DNA of 64,000 bases, from assembly GCA_937965695.1 (NCBI GenBank), contig CALCKW010000012.1, positions 124,001 through 188,000 of the forward strand, read 5' to 3'. The first letter of the stretch is position 1, and each line of letters starts with the position of its first letter. Below are positions 53,792 through 62,488 of this stretch, piece by piece. Under the pieces are notes generated by a model that had not been told where the DNA came from, did no database searches, and was given only the letters and a program-made list of their open reading frames with translations. The stretch comes from an uncultured Granulosicoccaceae bacterium. Lineage in GTDB: Bacteria > Pseudomonadota > Gammaproteobacteria > CALCKW01. The position numbers and the translations under genes are program-made.

Positions 53792-54673
53792 CTAAGCAGC
53801 CTTTTTCGATGCGCGCTCTAACTGCGCACTGGCTAATATAACTTCCGAATACAAGACGTCCCACGCGGGTAGATCGTTGTCCCATTCTATTAAAGTGGGC
53901 AGCGGCCCCAGCTTTTCAATCATAGAGGCATAGAGCTGCCAAACATCTTCAACCACCGGATGACTGTGGCTATCGATAAGTAATAATTCGCCATTTTCGT
54001 CAATGTCTCTTCGATGGCCAGCCAAATGTATTTCGCCCACGCGATCCAATGGGAAATCGGCCAAATACTCCTCTGCCGAGAAATGGATATTGGTGGCAGA
54101 AATAAAAACGTTGTTGAGATCTAAAAGTAATCCACAGCCCGTACGCTCACTGACGGCCGCCAAAAATTCAGTTTCACCCATTGTTGAATTATCAAAGCAG
54201 AGATAACTGCTGGGGTTTTCTAACAAGATCATTCGTCCGAGTGTATCTTGCATCTGAGCCACATGGGTCACTACGCGGTCTAATGTCTGCTGATTGTAGG
54301 GTAAAGGCAACAAGTCATTAAACCATTCGCCACCGTGAGAGCTCCAAGCTAAATGCTCTGAAAATAAGGCCGGTTGCAAACGGTCCTGCAGTGACTTCAA
54401 TCGCTGCAAATGCGCTTTGTCCAATCCGCCCTCACCGCCAATGGACAGCCCCACGCCATGGCAGCTGATTGGGTATCGCGAGGCGATATCGTCCAGCATC
54501 GCCATCTGCGGGCCACCATCGAGCATGTAGTTCTCGGCGTGTATTTCCAACCAACCGAGAGGCAACTTTTCTTCGTTCATCAAAGGTGCGAGATAGTCAG
54601 CTTTAAAACCGATACCAAGCCATTGATTTTCAGTGATATTATTACCGCTAGATACCGCAGGTATACTCTTCAC
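53792..54673 (-). CDS. bufB: DUF692 multinuclear iron oxidative enzyme (MNIO), BufB-like
   Basis: 293 residues, starting with GTG at 54673 (AGAGG at 7 nt). This is a TIM barrel with the DUF692 metal and pocket motifs in order: LEIHAENYM (about 42-50), SCHGVGLSIGG (about 70-80), SEHLAW (about 105-110), ENPSSY, LLDLNNVF (about 184-191), EIHLAGH (about 216-222), DSHSHPV and LIEWD. Such enzymes use two or three irons to modify Cys. In bufferins they form 5-thiooxazole groups that bind copper. It is separated from the precursor gene by a hairpin terminator. Confidence 0.93.
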   Translation of the reverse strand: MKSIPAVSSGNNITENQWLGIGFKADYLAPLMNEEKLPLGWLEIHAENYMLDGGPQMAMLDDIASRYPISCHGVGLSIGGEGGLDKAHLQRLKSLQDRLQPALFSEHLAWSSHGGEWFNDLLPLPYNQQTLDRVVTHVAQMQDTLGRMILLENPSSYLCFDNSTMGETEFLAAVSERTGCGLLLDLNNVFISATNIHFSAEEYLADFPLDRVGEIHLAGHRRDIDENGELLLIDSHSHPVVEDVWQLYASMIEKLGPLPTLIEWDNDLPAWDVLYSEVILASAQLERASKKAA

Positions 54674-54691
54674 AACGTTGCCTCTTGGCGT

Positions 54692-54720
54692 AAAAAAGCC
54701 CCAGTCGAGCGACCGGGGCT
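54692..54720 (-). terminator. Terminator/attenuator between bufA and bufB
   Basis: On the minus strand AGCCCC pairs with GGGGCT, with an inner CGGTCG/CGACTG near-pairing, followed by TTTTTT. It lies between the precursor stop (54737) and the enzyme start (54673). Partial read-through would give many precursors per enzyme. Confidence 0.85.
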
Positions 54721-54736
54721 ATGCAATGGGACTTAA

Positions 54737-55045
54737 TTAACCAGGGATGTCACGATCTAGCTCTTCGAGAGAGCCCATGCGTGCGCTGCCGTCTGCAGAT
54801 GCTGGCAACTCCATGTCGGCACAGGTGCCCGCTGGAACAAGAGTCCAAGCGTTGCCTTGATAGTCAACGGTGGATGTACCTGCGCAGCTAGTGCCCGGGC
54901 CTGCAGCACAACCGTTTTGGCCAGCGAGAGCGACGCCGTAGCATTTCTCGTTAGATGCTGCATGGGCTGCAGGTGATGCCAATGCGGCAAGTGCTACTGC
55001 TGCTGCGCCGGCGCCGAGAAGTGCTTTGAGTTTAAGGTCTGTCAT
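54737..55045 (-). CDS. bufA1: DUF2282 bufferin precursor peptide (BufA1-like)
   Basis: 102 residues from the ATG at 55045, which follows AGGAG at 7 nt; a longer in-frame start at 55099 lacks this and hides the leader. A signal peptide ends in AAHAA near residue 30. The core has four Cys (35, 46, 54, 75) in the DUF2282 pattern: [26 protein letters not shown] and PAGTC. In Caulobacter relatives Cys of this core are turned into thiooxazoles and the peptide binds copper in the periplasm. Here NGC replaces the more usual NDC. An acidic tail follows the last Cys. A sigma-F-like promoter lies upstream. Confidence 0.92.
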   Translation of the reverse strand: MTDLKLKALLGAGAAAVALAALASPAAHAASNEKCYGVALAGQNGCAAGPGTSCAGTSTVDYQGNAWTLVPAGTCADMELPASADGSARMGSLEELDRDIPG

Positions 55046-55116
55046 GGTCCTACTCCTAACTAAAGAAAATTGAAAGTTTGTGCGGCTGGCGTGCTTCACC
55101 AGCCGTCACAGTACAG

Positions 55117-55142
55117 TTCGCCAGTCGGATTGATTTTGTTAC
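55117..55142 (-). promoter_or_regulatory. ECF (SigF-type) promoter of the bufferin operon
   Basis: Read on the minus strand: GTAACA (55142-55137), 16 bp, CGAA (55120-55117). The leader to the bufA start is about 70 nt. It matches the GTAAC-N16/17-CGAA type of promoter described for Caulobacter SigF. Confidence 0.8.
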
Positions 55143-55164
55143 AAGGAAATAAAAAAAATGGCAT

Positions 55165-55190
55165 GTAACATTCTTAGCCTCTTCAACGAA
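55165..55190 (+). promoter_or_regulatory. ECF (SigF-type) promoter of the sigma-nrsF operon
   Basis: GTAACA (55165-55170), 16 bp, CGAA (55187-55190), the same motif and spacing as the divergent copy. It would make the sigma factor autoregulated, with a leader of about 200 nt if the start is at 55391. Confidence 0.8.
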
Positions 55191-55390
55191 AGGACTAGAA
55201 AGCTCTGTGATTTATCTCGCCTCAATGGCGGGTTATTACTCTTTGTGCAATGGGTACAGGGACTATTCAATTACAGGCTTTTGACTGCCAGTTCCACCGC
55301 CAGCCAGTACCCACAGACAAGACTTATTATCTTGTCTTTGCTGACAATTTCCACCGTTGGTGGGCAATTAACAGCTGGGACGAACAGCTG

Positions 55391-55951
55391 ATGGCAGTTC
55401 TGAACGAAGCGAAGACAGCAGCGGCATTTAAGCAGGCACTGGACGGCGACAATGACGTTTACAGAGCATTTTTGCAGGATATCAGCCCTGTGGTTCGTGG
55501 TTTAGTCACTAGAAAATTGCCTAGCTTTGATTCAATGGGTGTAGAGGATGTTGTACAGGAAACGCTACTGGCCATTCACAGTAAGCGGCATACCTGGCAG
55601 CCAGAAAAGCCTCTCTTGCCATGGATCTACGCGATAGCACGTTACAAGAGTATTGATGCTTTACGCGCCCGAGGTAGAGGTGGGGCGGCAGCTTCAGACA
55701 TAGATATTGACGAAATAGAAGAAATTGAGGCTCCACCTAGCGACTTTGAGGAAAGTCTCGATGTCAGCACAGCCGTGAACAAACTCGATGGCAAGCTTGC
55801 TTCCGTGGTGCGAGCGTTAGGTGTAGAGGGCATCAGTGTGCAAGAGGCGAGTGAACGACTTTCCATGAGTGAAAATGCTGTTCGCGTGGCTTTTCACCGA
55901 GGATTGAAACAGTTGGTACAGATGAGATCCAGCCTTTTTGGCGATCCTTAG
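55391..55951 (+). CDS. sigF: ECF RNA polymerase sigma factor (SigF-like)
   Basis: About 186 residues from the ATG at 55391; an open frame back to 55250 has no sigma similarity. Region 2 is VEDVVQETLLAIHSKRHTW and LLPWIYAIARYKSIDALR (about 49-95). Region 4 is SVQEASERLSMSENAVRVAFHRGLKQL (about 151-177). A Gly/Ala and acidic linker joins them. It is followed 27 bp later by an NrsF-type anti-sigma gene and diverges from the bufferin operon, which it very likely activates when metal or oxidant stress inactivates NrsF. Confidence 0.93.
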   Translation: MAVLNEAKTAAAFKQALDGDNDVYRAFLQDISPVVRGLVTRKLPSFDSMGVEDVVQETLLAIHSKRHTWQPEKPLLPWIYAIARYKSIDALRARGRGGAAASDIDIDEIEEIEAPPSDFEESLDVSTAVNKLDGKLASVVRALGVEGISVQEASERLSMSENAVRVAFHRGLKQLVQMRSSLFGDP

Positions 55952-55978
55952 AATGAATGAGCGCAACGGACAACAACA

Positions 55979-56614
55979 ATGAAGACAAATGATTTAATCG
56001 ACCTGATGGCACAAGAAAGCCAACTTGAGCTGACGCCTATGCGCTCACTGACTCTCAGCGTTGTTGTGACTATGGGAATCAGCTTCGTTCTCTTGGTATC
56101 TTTCTGGGGTATACGACCCGATATGGCTCAAGTGATCTCAGAGCCCTTAGTGTTGATTAAACAATTGATCCCCGCATTGATAGCCATACCCTGCTTATGG
56201 CTCTTAAAACAATCCCGTCATCCGGAGACTTCTCTAGAAGGCCGATTGCGCTGGGGTCTTATACCCGCTGCAATTGCAATCGCACTTGTCACGACCACGC
56301 TTTATATACTGCCTGCCAATGCTTGGCTAACAACCATTGTGGGCACAACTTTAATAGCTTGCTTGTTCTCAATCCCCGCACTAGGCGCACCCATTTTGAT
56401 AGGAATGTTGTGGGTTTTAAAACAGGGTGCTCCCAGTGACCCCAAAACGGCGGGTGCAATAGCTGGCATTGCGGCCGGTTGCCTATCGACAATCGTTTAC
56501 GCACTCCACTGCTATGAAGATAGCCCTGCCTTTTACGGCATCTGGTATACGGCCTCTATTCTAATGACAGGCTTGATTGGCCAACGCTTGGGTCCACGTT
56601 TTCTGAACTGGTAA
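55979..56614 (+). CDS. nrsF: NrsF-type (DUF1109) membrane anti-sigma factor
   Basis: 211 residues. A short cytoplasmic N-terminus (about 1-22) is followed by six membrane helices. The DUF1109 signature is GAIAGIAAGCLSTIVYALHCYEDSPAFYGIWY near residues 160-191 (glycine-rich helix, then HCxEDSPAF). Several Cys (about 64, 127, 169, 179) lie in or near the membrane. NrsF proteins hold their sigma at the membrane and let go under Cu, Cr, Cd or oxidative stress, depending on conserved Cys. It is the partner of the sigma factor upstream. Confidence 0.92.
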   Translation: MKTNDLIDLMAQESQLELTPMRSLTLSVVVTMGISFVLLVSFWGIRPDMAQVISEPLVLIKQLIPALIAIPCLWLLKQSRHPETSLEGRLRWGLIPAAIAIALVTTTLYILPANAWLTTIVGTTLIACLFSIPALGAPILIGMLWVLKQGAPSDPKTAGAIAGIAAGCLSTIVYALHCYEDSPAFYGIWYTASILMTGLIGQRLGPRFLNW

Positions 56615-56744
56615 GTCGTGCTGTCGCCTAAAAATCCCCCCTGTGAGCGAATTTTCATCTCGGACACATAGGCCGAGGTGACGCTGCTCTTACAAATGGC
56701 TAAACTCTGAAGTCAATTCTGACAACCGAGCTGAGCCAGTTCTC

Positions 56745-57200
56745 ATGCAAATCAAACTCGATGATCTGAGGGGCCCCGAGATAGCGGCATTGCTGCAAGA
56801 ACACCTAGACGATATGGCAGAGCATTCGCCACCTGAAAGCGTTCATGCACTCGATTTAGAGGCGCTACGCCAACCCGATATCAGCTTTTGGACTGTTTGG
56901 GAGGACGAGCAACTAGCTGGTTGTGGCGCGCTAAGAGAAATCGACGACAGCCACGGTGAGATCAAATCTATGCGCACTGCTCAAAATTTCAGGCGCTGTG
57001 GCGTCGGAGCCACGCTGTTGTGCCACATCCTCGACGAAGCAAAACATCGAGGCTACCAACGGCTTAGTTTAGAGACTGGCTCCATGGCGGCTTTTGAACC
57101 AGCGAGACAGCTCTACAGACACTACGGATTCAAAACTTGCGAACCGTTTGCAGACTATAAGCTCGACCCCAATAGTTATTACATGAGTCTAAAGCTCTAA
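56745..57200 (+). CDS. GNAT-family N-acetyltransferase
   Basis: 151 residues. The acetyl-CoA site is visible as RRCGVGATLLCHIL (about 85-98) after the strand SMRTAQ, then LSLETG and RQLYRHYGFKTCEPFADY (about 125-142). The substrate is probably a small amine or amino acid. It has no clear operon partner. Confidence 0.9.
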   Translation: MQIKLDDLRGPEIAALLQEHLDDMAEHSPPESVHALDLEALRQPDISFWTVWEDEQLAGCGALREIDDSHGEIKSMRTAQNFRRCGVGATLLCHILDEAKHRGYQRLSLETGSMAAFEPARQLYRHYGFKTCEPFADYKLDPNSYYMSLKL

Positions 57201-57329
57201 GCCGTTTGTTCTTTATAAGGCTTTTACATCATCAGAAGGAGCGCTAGGTCTGATTCGCTTAGGCTCGTGTCTGTTGTCTTTAAAGCAGCAACAATCATCT
57301 GAATAATCTCACCCGAACCGACGACTAAA

Positions 57330-58049
57330 ATGTTAGACATTCTGTACCAAGACGAGCAGCTAGTCGCCATTAGCAAACCTAGCGGGCTGTTGGTTCATCG
57401 CAGCTTAATCGACACACGCGAACATGAATTTGCGTTGCAAATGACTCGCGACCAAATCGGAGAACGCGTTTACCCAGTACACCGTCTAGACCGCCCAACA
57501 TCGGGCGTTTTACTATTTGCTTTAAGCAGCGATATTGCAAGGCTGATTGCGGAACAATTTGCAGAGCGAGATGTCGCTAAAAATTATCTAGCACTGGTTC
57601 GTGGGTATTCTGATCCGGAAGGCCACATCGACTACGCATTGAGGGAGCAACACGACAAAATTGCCGACGCCAAAGCCGACTCAGACAAAGAGGCACAACC
57701 TGCTATTACTGACTACCGTTGCTTGCAACAAGTGGAACTTCCCGTCGCTGTGGGCCGTTATGACAGCGCTCGATTTTCATGGCTGTGCCTAACGCCTCAC
57801 ACAGGTCGAAAGCATCAGCTACGTCGCCACATGAAGCACATCTTCCACCCTATCGTGGGAGACACCAGCCACGGCGATGGCAAACAAAATTCTTTCATGC
57901 GTGAGCACTACAACTGCCATCGCTTAATGCTGCACGCCAACTCTTTACAACTCTTGCATCCTATATCGGGCGAAAAGCTCAACATCGAGGCACCTCTGCC
58001 AAGCGACCTTAGAGACCCATTAGAAAGAATGGGCTTCAATTCTCTGTAG
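57330..58049 (+). CDS. truC: tRNA pseudouridine(65) synthase TruC
   Basis: 239 residues. It opens LYQDEQLVAISKPSGLLVHRS (about 5-25). The catalytic Asp is in PVHRLDRPTSGVLLF (about 49-63), and TPHTGRKHQLRRHMKHI and HRLMLHA follow. TruC converts U65 of tRNA-Ile and tRNA-Asp. It is a single gene converging with a SpoU-type methyltransferase gene. Confidence 0.93.
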   Translation: MLDILYQDEQLVAISKPSGLLVHRSLIDTREHEFALQMTRDQIGERVYPVHRLDRPTSGVLLFALSSDIARLIAEQFAERDVAKNYLALVRGYSDPEGHIDYALREQHDKIADAKADSDKEAQPAITDYRCLQQVELPVAVGRYDSARFSWLCLTPHTGRKHQLRRHMKHIFHPIVGDTSHGDGKQNSFMREHYNCHRLMLHANSLQLLHPISGEKLNIEAPLPSDLRDPLERMGFNSL

Positions 58050-58134
58050 CTCCCAGTCACTCCAGCAGCGCTTAGGGCTATCCTCTCCTACAAAAGGCTT
58101 TTAAATTTTAAAGATAGTCACTGTTTCAAAATAA

Positions 58135-58647
58135 TTAGTCGGGCTTTATCCGCAATCGATTATTGGTGTCTCGACTAGCTCGAACCTGCTCAACGTCAGA
58201 GATGCAATTTCCATTTTTTGCAAGCCTGTCATAGAGCAGAACATTGACAGACGCCGCGAGGTTCATACACATCACGGTTGGTACGTAGACCACATCGTGC
58301 GCACGGTCAATGATGTGCTGATCAATAGACCCATCCTCTGGTCCAAATAAATACAGCGCATTAACCGCATGTTCGTAGAGGGGTAAGGACTGCGCCCCTT
58401 CGACTAATTCCACGCAAACGACACGCGTCTCAGTCGGTACAGCGGCGATCAAATCGTCCACATGCTGGAGGGGAATTTGCGAGGCCATTTGGTGAGTATC
58501 AGTGTAAAACTCTGCAGCTCTATCGTATCGACCACCTGTGTACAAGACCTTGTCAACGCTGTAACAGCCAGCTGCACGCATGACACTGCCGACGTTAGTA
58601 GGGCTTTTTGGATTGACAAGACCAATGCCTAGAAAAGGTTGAATCAT
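58135..58647 (-). CDS. SpoU/TrmH-type RNA 2'-O-methyltransferase
   Basis: 170 residues. SPOUT motif 1 is NPKSPTNVGSVMRAAG (about 12-27). Motif 2 is ALYLFGPEDGSI (about 97-108) and motif 3 is VYVPTVMCMNLAASVNVLLYDRL (about 120-142). It methylates a ribose in RNA; the target nucleotide is not known. It follows codA on the same strand by 19 bp and is probably co-transcribed. Confidence 0.9.
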   Translation of the reverse strand: MIQPFLGIGLVNPKSPTNVGSVMRAAGCYSVDKVLYTGGRYDRAAEFYTDTHQMASQIPLQHVDDLIAAVPTETRVVCVELVEGAQSLPLYEHAVNALYLFGPEDGSIDQHIIDRAHDVVYVPTVMCMNLAASVNVLLYDRLAKNGNCISDVEQVRASRDTNNRLRIKPD

Positions 58648-58666
58648 CTGTATTTTCTAAATGACC

Positions 58667-59956
58667 TCAATGCCTTAAAACTGGTTTGGTCTTGCTAATA
58701 TCTAGGGCCGAACCGCGATTCGGTAAATTGAGCGCGCTGACTTGCCGAGGAGTACTCGCTATCACTTCGCCACGTCGAATAACCTGCAACCGAGCTGGCT
58801 TTAAGCGCATTGCTTCAACGGGATCATCCGCCTGTAGTAGCAGCATGTCCGCGTAGTTTCCTACGGCAATACCATAACCCTCCAGACCTAGTATTTTTGC
58901 CGGATTAGTAGTCACAGCTTCGAGGCACCAAGCCATGTCGCTCCGACTGGTCAGCTGCCCCACATGCAAACCCATACTGGCCACTTCAAGCATATCTGCG
59001 CGGCCCAGTGAGTACCAAGGATCCATCACACAGTCAGATCCGAAGGCAACGTCAATACCTTGATCACGCAGTTCTCTCACGCGAGTCAATCCACGAATCT
59101 TAGGGTAGGTATTATGCCGCCCTTGCAATGTTATATTAATTAGCGGATTGGGAATCGCTGAAACCTGCGCCTCAGCTATCAATGGCAACAGCTTTGATAC
59201 GTAGTAGTTATCCATTGAGTGCATAGAGGTTAGATGCGAGCCCGCGACTCGGCCCTGTAGACCTAGGCGCTGGGTGTGCAGCGCTAGTGCCTCTATGTGC
59301 CTAGAGTGCGGATCGTCGCTCTCGTCACAGTGCATATCAACCCGCAAGCCTCGTTCCGCGGCAATTTCACAGAGCTCTTTGACACTCTCATCGCCTTGAC
59401 CCATCGTGCGCTCAAAGTGCGGAATACCACCAACGACCTCTACGCCTTTGTCCAGTGCACGCAAAAGATTCGCTCTCGCCGAGGGGCTTCGATAAAAACC
59501 ATCCTGAGGAAATGCCACTAACTGCAAATCTAGATAGGGAGCGACATCTTTTTTAACCTGGGTAAGTGCATCCACACCTTTTAGTTCGTCGTCGCAGATA
59601 TCTACATGCGTACGCACAGCTAGCAGGCCTTGCGCCACTGCCAAATCGCAGTACTGCATAGCACGCTGGTAAATGTCTTCAACACTTTGAATGGGTTTTA
59701 ACTCGTTCCACAAGCTAATACCTTCTAGCAGCGTGCCAGAACCATTTAGCCGTGGTCGACCCAGTGACAGTGTTGCATCCATATGAAAATGCGAATCGAC
59801 AAAAGGAGGGACGACCAGCTGACCCTCTGCGTCCAAAGACACGGGTGATTCAGCCTTTAAGTTGGGCTCAATCGCAGCGATTTTCCCGTCTTTGCAAGCG
59901 ATATCCACGCCCTGCTCACCAGTAGACAAAGCAGCGTTACGTACAATCAAATCCAT
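58667..59956 (-). CDS. codA: Cytosine deaminase-type amidohydrolase
   Basis: About 429 residues from the ATG at 59956, with AAGG 8 nt upstream; a longer frame to 60094 adds a poor leader. Metal ligands are in SHFHMDATL (about 60-68), the acid-base region at THVDICDDE (about 123) and DMHCDESDDPHSRH (about 208-221). A second His is in AGSHLTSMHS and a metal Asp in FGSDCVMDPWY. It turns cytosine into uracil. It lies just after an ABC importer of the HMP/pyrimidine type, suggesting pyrimidine scavenging, although related deaminases act on other aminopyrimidines. Confidence 0.88.
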   Translation of the reverse strand: MDLIVRNAALSTGEQGVDIACKDGKIAAIEPNLKAESPVSLDAEGQLVVPPFVDSHFHMDATLSLGRPRLNGSGTLLEGISLWNELKPIQSVEDIYQRAMQYCDLAVAQGLLAVRTHVDICDDELKGVDALTQVKKDVAPYLDLQLVAFPQDGFYRSPSARANLLRALDKGVEVVGGIPHFERTMGQGDESVKELCEIAAERGLRVDMHCDESDDPHSRHIEALALHTQRLGLQGRVAGSHLTSMHSMDNYYVSKLLPLIAEAQVSAIPNPLINITLQGRHNTYPKIRGLTRVRELRDQGIDVAFGSDCVMDPWYSLGRADMLEVASMGLHVGQLTSRSDMAWCLEAVTTNPAKILGLEGYGIAVGNYADMLLLQADDPVEAMRLKPARLQVIRRGEVIASTPRQVSALNLPNRGSALDISKTKPVLRH

Positions 59957-60191
59957 AGTCATAGCCTTAGCGCTAGTCCTTAAACTGAGTTTTTGTAAAT
60001 GCTCGCCGCTGGCGCAGCACCAGATGCCACGGCGCGAGGAGAACTCGAGCCACCTATAAAAGCAAGCGTACAGGATAGTCGTCAAGACCACCAAACATCA
60101 CCCCATACCACAAAGCCTTCGTCTTATGCGTCAAGACGCAATCCAATCTAGATAGTCTTACTGCCAATACTATCAGCACATAACTTAGGGC

Positions 60192-60223
60192 AAAAAAAAG
60201 GCGGCCACCCAAGGGGAGCCGCC
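60192..60223 (-). terminator. Rho-independent terminator after the ABC-importer genes
   Basis: On the minus strand GGCGGC (60223-60218) pairs with GCCGCC (60205-60200), followed by eight T. The rest of the spacer (59957-60272) shows nothing else; codA may start from its own promoter there. Confidence 0.88.
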
Positions 60224-60272
60224 AATCCACTAGCAGGAACTAACTCAATCGATGCTAGATTTTCGTCTTCAA

Positions 60273-61295
60273 CTACATCGCATCAACGATCTGATGTGTC
60301 CAAGCTCCTGTAGGCTCTGCCGAAATGACAGGATCTGAACCACCTGATAATAAGGTTTTCACCGTGCGCTCATAATCTGCTGGATCAAGTCGACCATCCG
60401 AACCTTCAGTCAGCTTGTTGATTTCGCCCATCATGCGACGCTGGTGTTCTTCAGTTTGAGCACCAGAGGCATCGTTATCCAATACAATGTCAGCTGCGGC
60501 ATCGGAGTTCTCACGAGCCCAAGCCCAGCCTTTCATCGATGCTCGAACAAACCTAACCATGCGATCTGCAAAAGCCGGATCTTCGAGGTTTTCCTCTAAC
60601 ACATACAAGCCGTCCTCCATCGTAGCAACGCCTTGCTCTTGATAAGGAAACACCACCAACTGCTCGGGGGTTAGTCCAGCATCTATTACCTGCCAATACT
60701 CGTTGTACGTCATTGTAGAAACGCAGTCGGCCTGCTTTTGCAACAACGGATCAACGTTGAAACCCTGCTTCAATACTTTGACTCCGGCATCACTGCCATC
60801 TATGGGCAAACCGAGTTGAGACATCCAGCTTAGGAACGGATATTCGTTACCGAAAAACCAAACACCCAGTGTCTTGCCTGCGAAGTCATCCGGAGAAGTG
60901 ATTCCGGTTTCTTTACGACAAGTGAGCATCATGCCCGAGCGTGCAAACGGTTGTGCGATATTGACCAAGGGCACGCCTTTCTCACGACTAGCGAGTGCTG
61001 ACGGCATCCAATCAACGACGACATCGGCACCACCACCAGCAATAACCTGAGGCGGAGCTATATCGGGACCACCGGGCTTTATATTCACTTCAAGCCCTTC
61101 TTCTTCGTAAAAACCTTGGTCTTGCGCAACATAGTAACCGGCAAACTGCGCTTGAGTTACCCACTTAAGCTGAAGGTTAACAAGATCTGCAGCGGATGCT
61201 ACAGGCGCCGCCAAAAGCGCCGCTCCCATCACGGTACTGAGTTTCAAAACTAAAGATCGCATTGTACTTTTAGATGAATTTGAACGGTGTTTCAT
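60273..61295 (-). CDS. NMT1/THI5-like ABC substrate-binding protein
   Basis: About 340 residues from the ATG at 61295 (AGGAGG at 7 nt). A signal peptide ends in VASAA near residue 34. The NMT1/THI5 pattern follows: LKWVTQAQFAGYYVAQDQGFYEEEGL (about 41-66), IKPGGPDIAPPQVIAGGGADVVVDW, and KTLGVWFFGNEYPF. ThiY-like members bind formyl-aminopyrimidine or other pyrimidines. With two permeases and an ATPase upstream and cytosine deaminase downstream, a pyrimidine ligand is likely. A thiamine link is possible; no TPP riboswitch is visible within the window. Confidence 0.88.
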   Translation of the reverse strand: MKHRSNSSKSTMRSLVLKLSTVMGAALLAAPVASAADLVNLQLKWVTQAQFAGYYVAQDQGFYEEEGLEVNIKPGGPDIAPPQVIAGGGADVVVDWMPSALASREKGVPLVNIAQPFARSGMMLTCRKETGITSPDDFAGKTLGVWFFGNEYPFLSWMSQLGLPIDGSDAGVKVLKQGFNVDPLLQKQADCVSTMTYNEYWQVIDAGLTPEQLVVFPYQEQGVATMEDGLYVLEENLEDPAFADRMVRFVRASMKGWAWARENSDAAADIVLDNDASGAQTEEHQRRMMGEINKLTEGSDGRLDPADYERTVKTLLSGGSDPVISAEPTGAWTHQIVDAM

Positions 61296-61345
61296 TTGGA
61301 GACCTCCTATTGAGCTCCGGGTTTCCGCTAAACAGCGGCAATCCG

Positions 61346-62488
61346 TCAAGACCGACGAATCGAGGGATGCCAATGCGCGACCCACCGCTCAAATTGGGAA
61401 ACTATCCAATAGAACAATGAGCCCGCGATGGCCGCGACAGTGATTTCCGCCCATACCATGTCGAGGTTCATACGCCCGACCTCGGTAGAGATGCGAAAAC
61501 CCATGCCAACAATCGGCGTGCCGAAAAACTCGGCCACGATGGCACCGATGAGAGCCAACGTCGAATTAATTTTGAGTGCGTTAAAGATCAAGGGCATGGC
61601 TGCTGGCAAGCGCAATTTGAACAGCGATTGCCAATAGCTCGCTCCGTAGCTGTGCATCAAATCACGCTGCATATTACTCGACGCGGCAAGGCCTTCCACC
61701 GTATTGACCAGCATGGGGAAAAAAGTCATCACGACGACAACCGCCGCTTTTGATTGCCAATCGAAGCCAAACCACATCACCATAATTGGGGCTACACCGA
61801 CGATGGGAAGTGCGGACGCCAAGTTTCCGAGAGGCAGCAATCCGCGTTGTAAAAACGGCGAACGATCGATCAGCACTGCAACAACAAAGCCTGCACCGCA
61901 GCCCATGACATAACCACTAAGAACTGATTTGACAAAGGTTTGAACAAAATCTACCCAGAGAATATCCAGCGAGGAGGCAAAGCGAATCGCGATATCACTA
62001 GGAGCCGGCAATAACACAGCGGGCACTTGCAGCGCTCGGACTGAAAGCTCCCATAGCAAAAGAAGCCACAGGCCAAAAAACAGCGGTATCGCTAACGACC
62101 ATAACATCTTTTGAAGGCCCACAGCAGGCTCACAATCAGTGAGAAACTCAACAGCCAACCAAGCTAATATCCAAGCACTAAGTAGTGCAGCAAAAAATCC
62201 GCTGCCAATCTGATGTCCAACAGCGAGGTCACCAAGATCCATAAACAAGAACACCGCAGCAAGCAGTGACCCAACGGTTGCTGCAAAGCAACGCCAAAAA
62301 ACCTTGGATTTCTTCGCCTCCCAAATATAAAAACAAGCAAGCAAATTGCACAGGATCAACAGCGAACCCGCTAAGGAGAAATAGATTCCAGCAGCACCTT
62401 CATTTTTCGCGACCGACATAGGTAACATTGCGCTGGCCAATGTGCTCAACACAACAATCCCCCACAACAATTTCTGCAGTCGACTCAT
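61346..62488 (-). CDS. ABC transporter permease (pyrimidine-type importer)
   Basis: About 380 residues from the ATG at 62488, overlapping the previous permease stop (ATGA). The first 130 residues hold four extra helices not found in most of these permeases. The BPD_transp_1 domain follows, with its EAA loop DLMHSYGASYWQSLFKLRLPAAMPLIFNALK (about 268-298). It pairs with the second permease to form the channel. Confidence 0.9.
   Translation of the reverse strand: MSRLQKLLWGIVVLSTLASAMLPMSVAKNEGAAGIYFSLAGSLLILCNLLACFYIWEAKKSKVFWRCFAATVGSLLAAVFLFMDLGDLAVGHQIGSGFFAALLSAWILAWLAVEFLTDCEPAVGLQKMLWSLAIPLFFGLWLLLLWELSVRALQVPAVLLPAPSDIAIRFASSLDILWVDFVQTFVKSVLSGYVMGCGAGFVVAVLIDRSPFLQRGLLPLGNLASALPIVGVAPIMVMWFGFDWQSKAAVVVVMTFFPMLVNTVEGLAASSNMQRDLMHSYGASYWQSLFKLRLPAAMPLIFNALKINSTLALIGAIVAEFFGTPIVGMGFRISTEVGRMNLDMVWAEITVAAIAGSLFYWIVSQFERWVAHWHPSIRRS

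Noticed and set aside
61296..61345. TPP riboswitch before the THI5-like gene
   Set aside because: The spacer is 50 bp and lies inside the operon; a riboswitch, if any, would be beyond the right edge.
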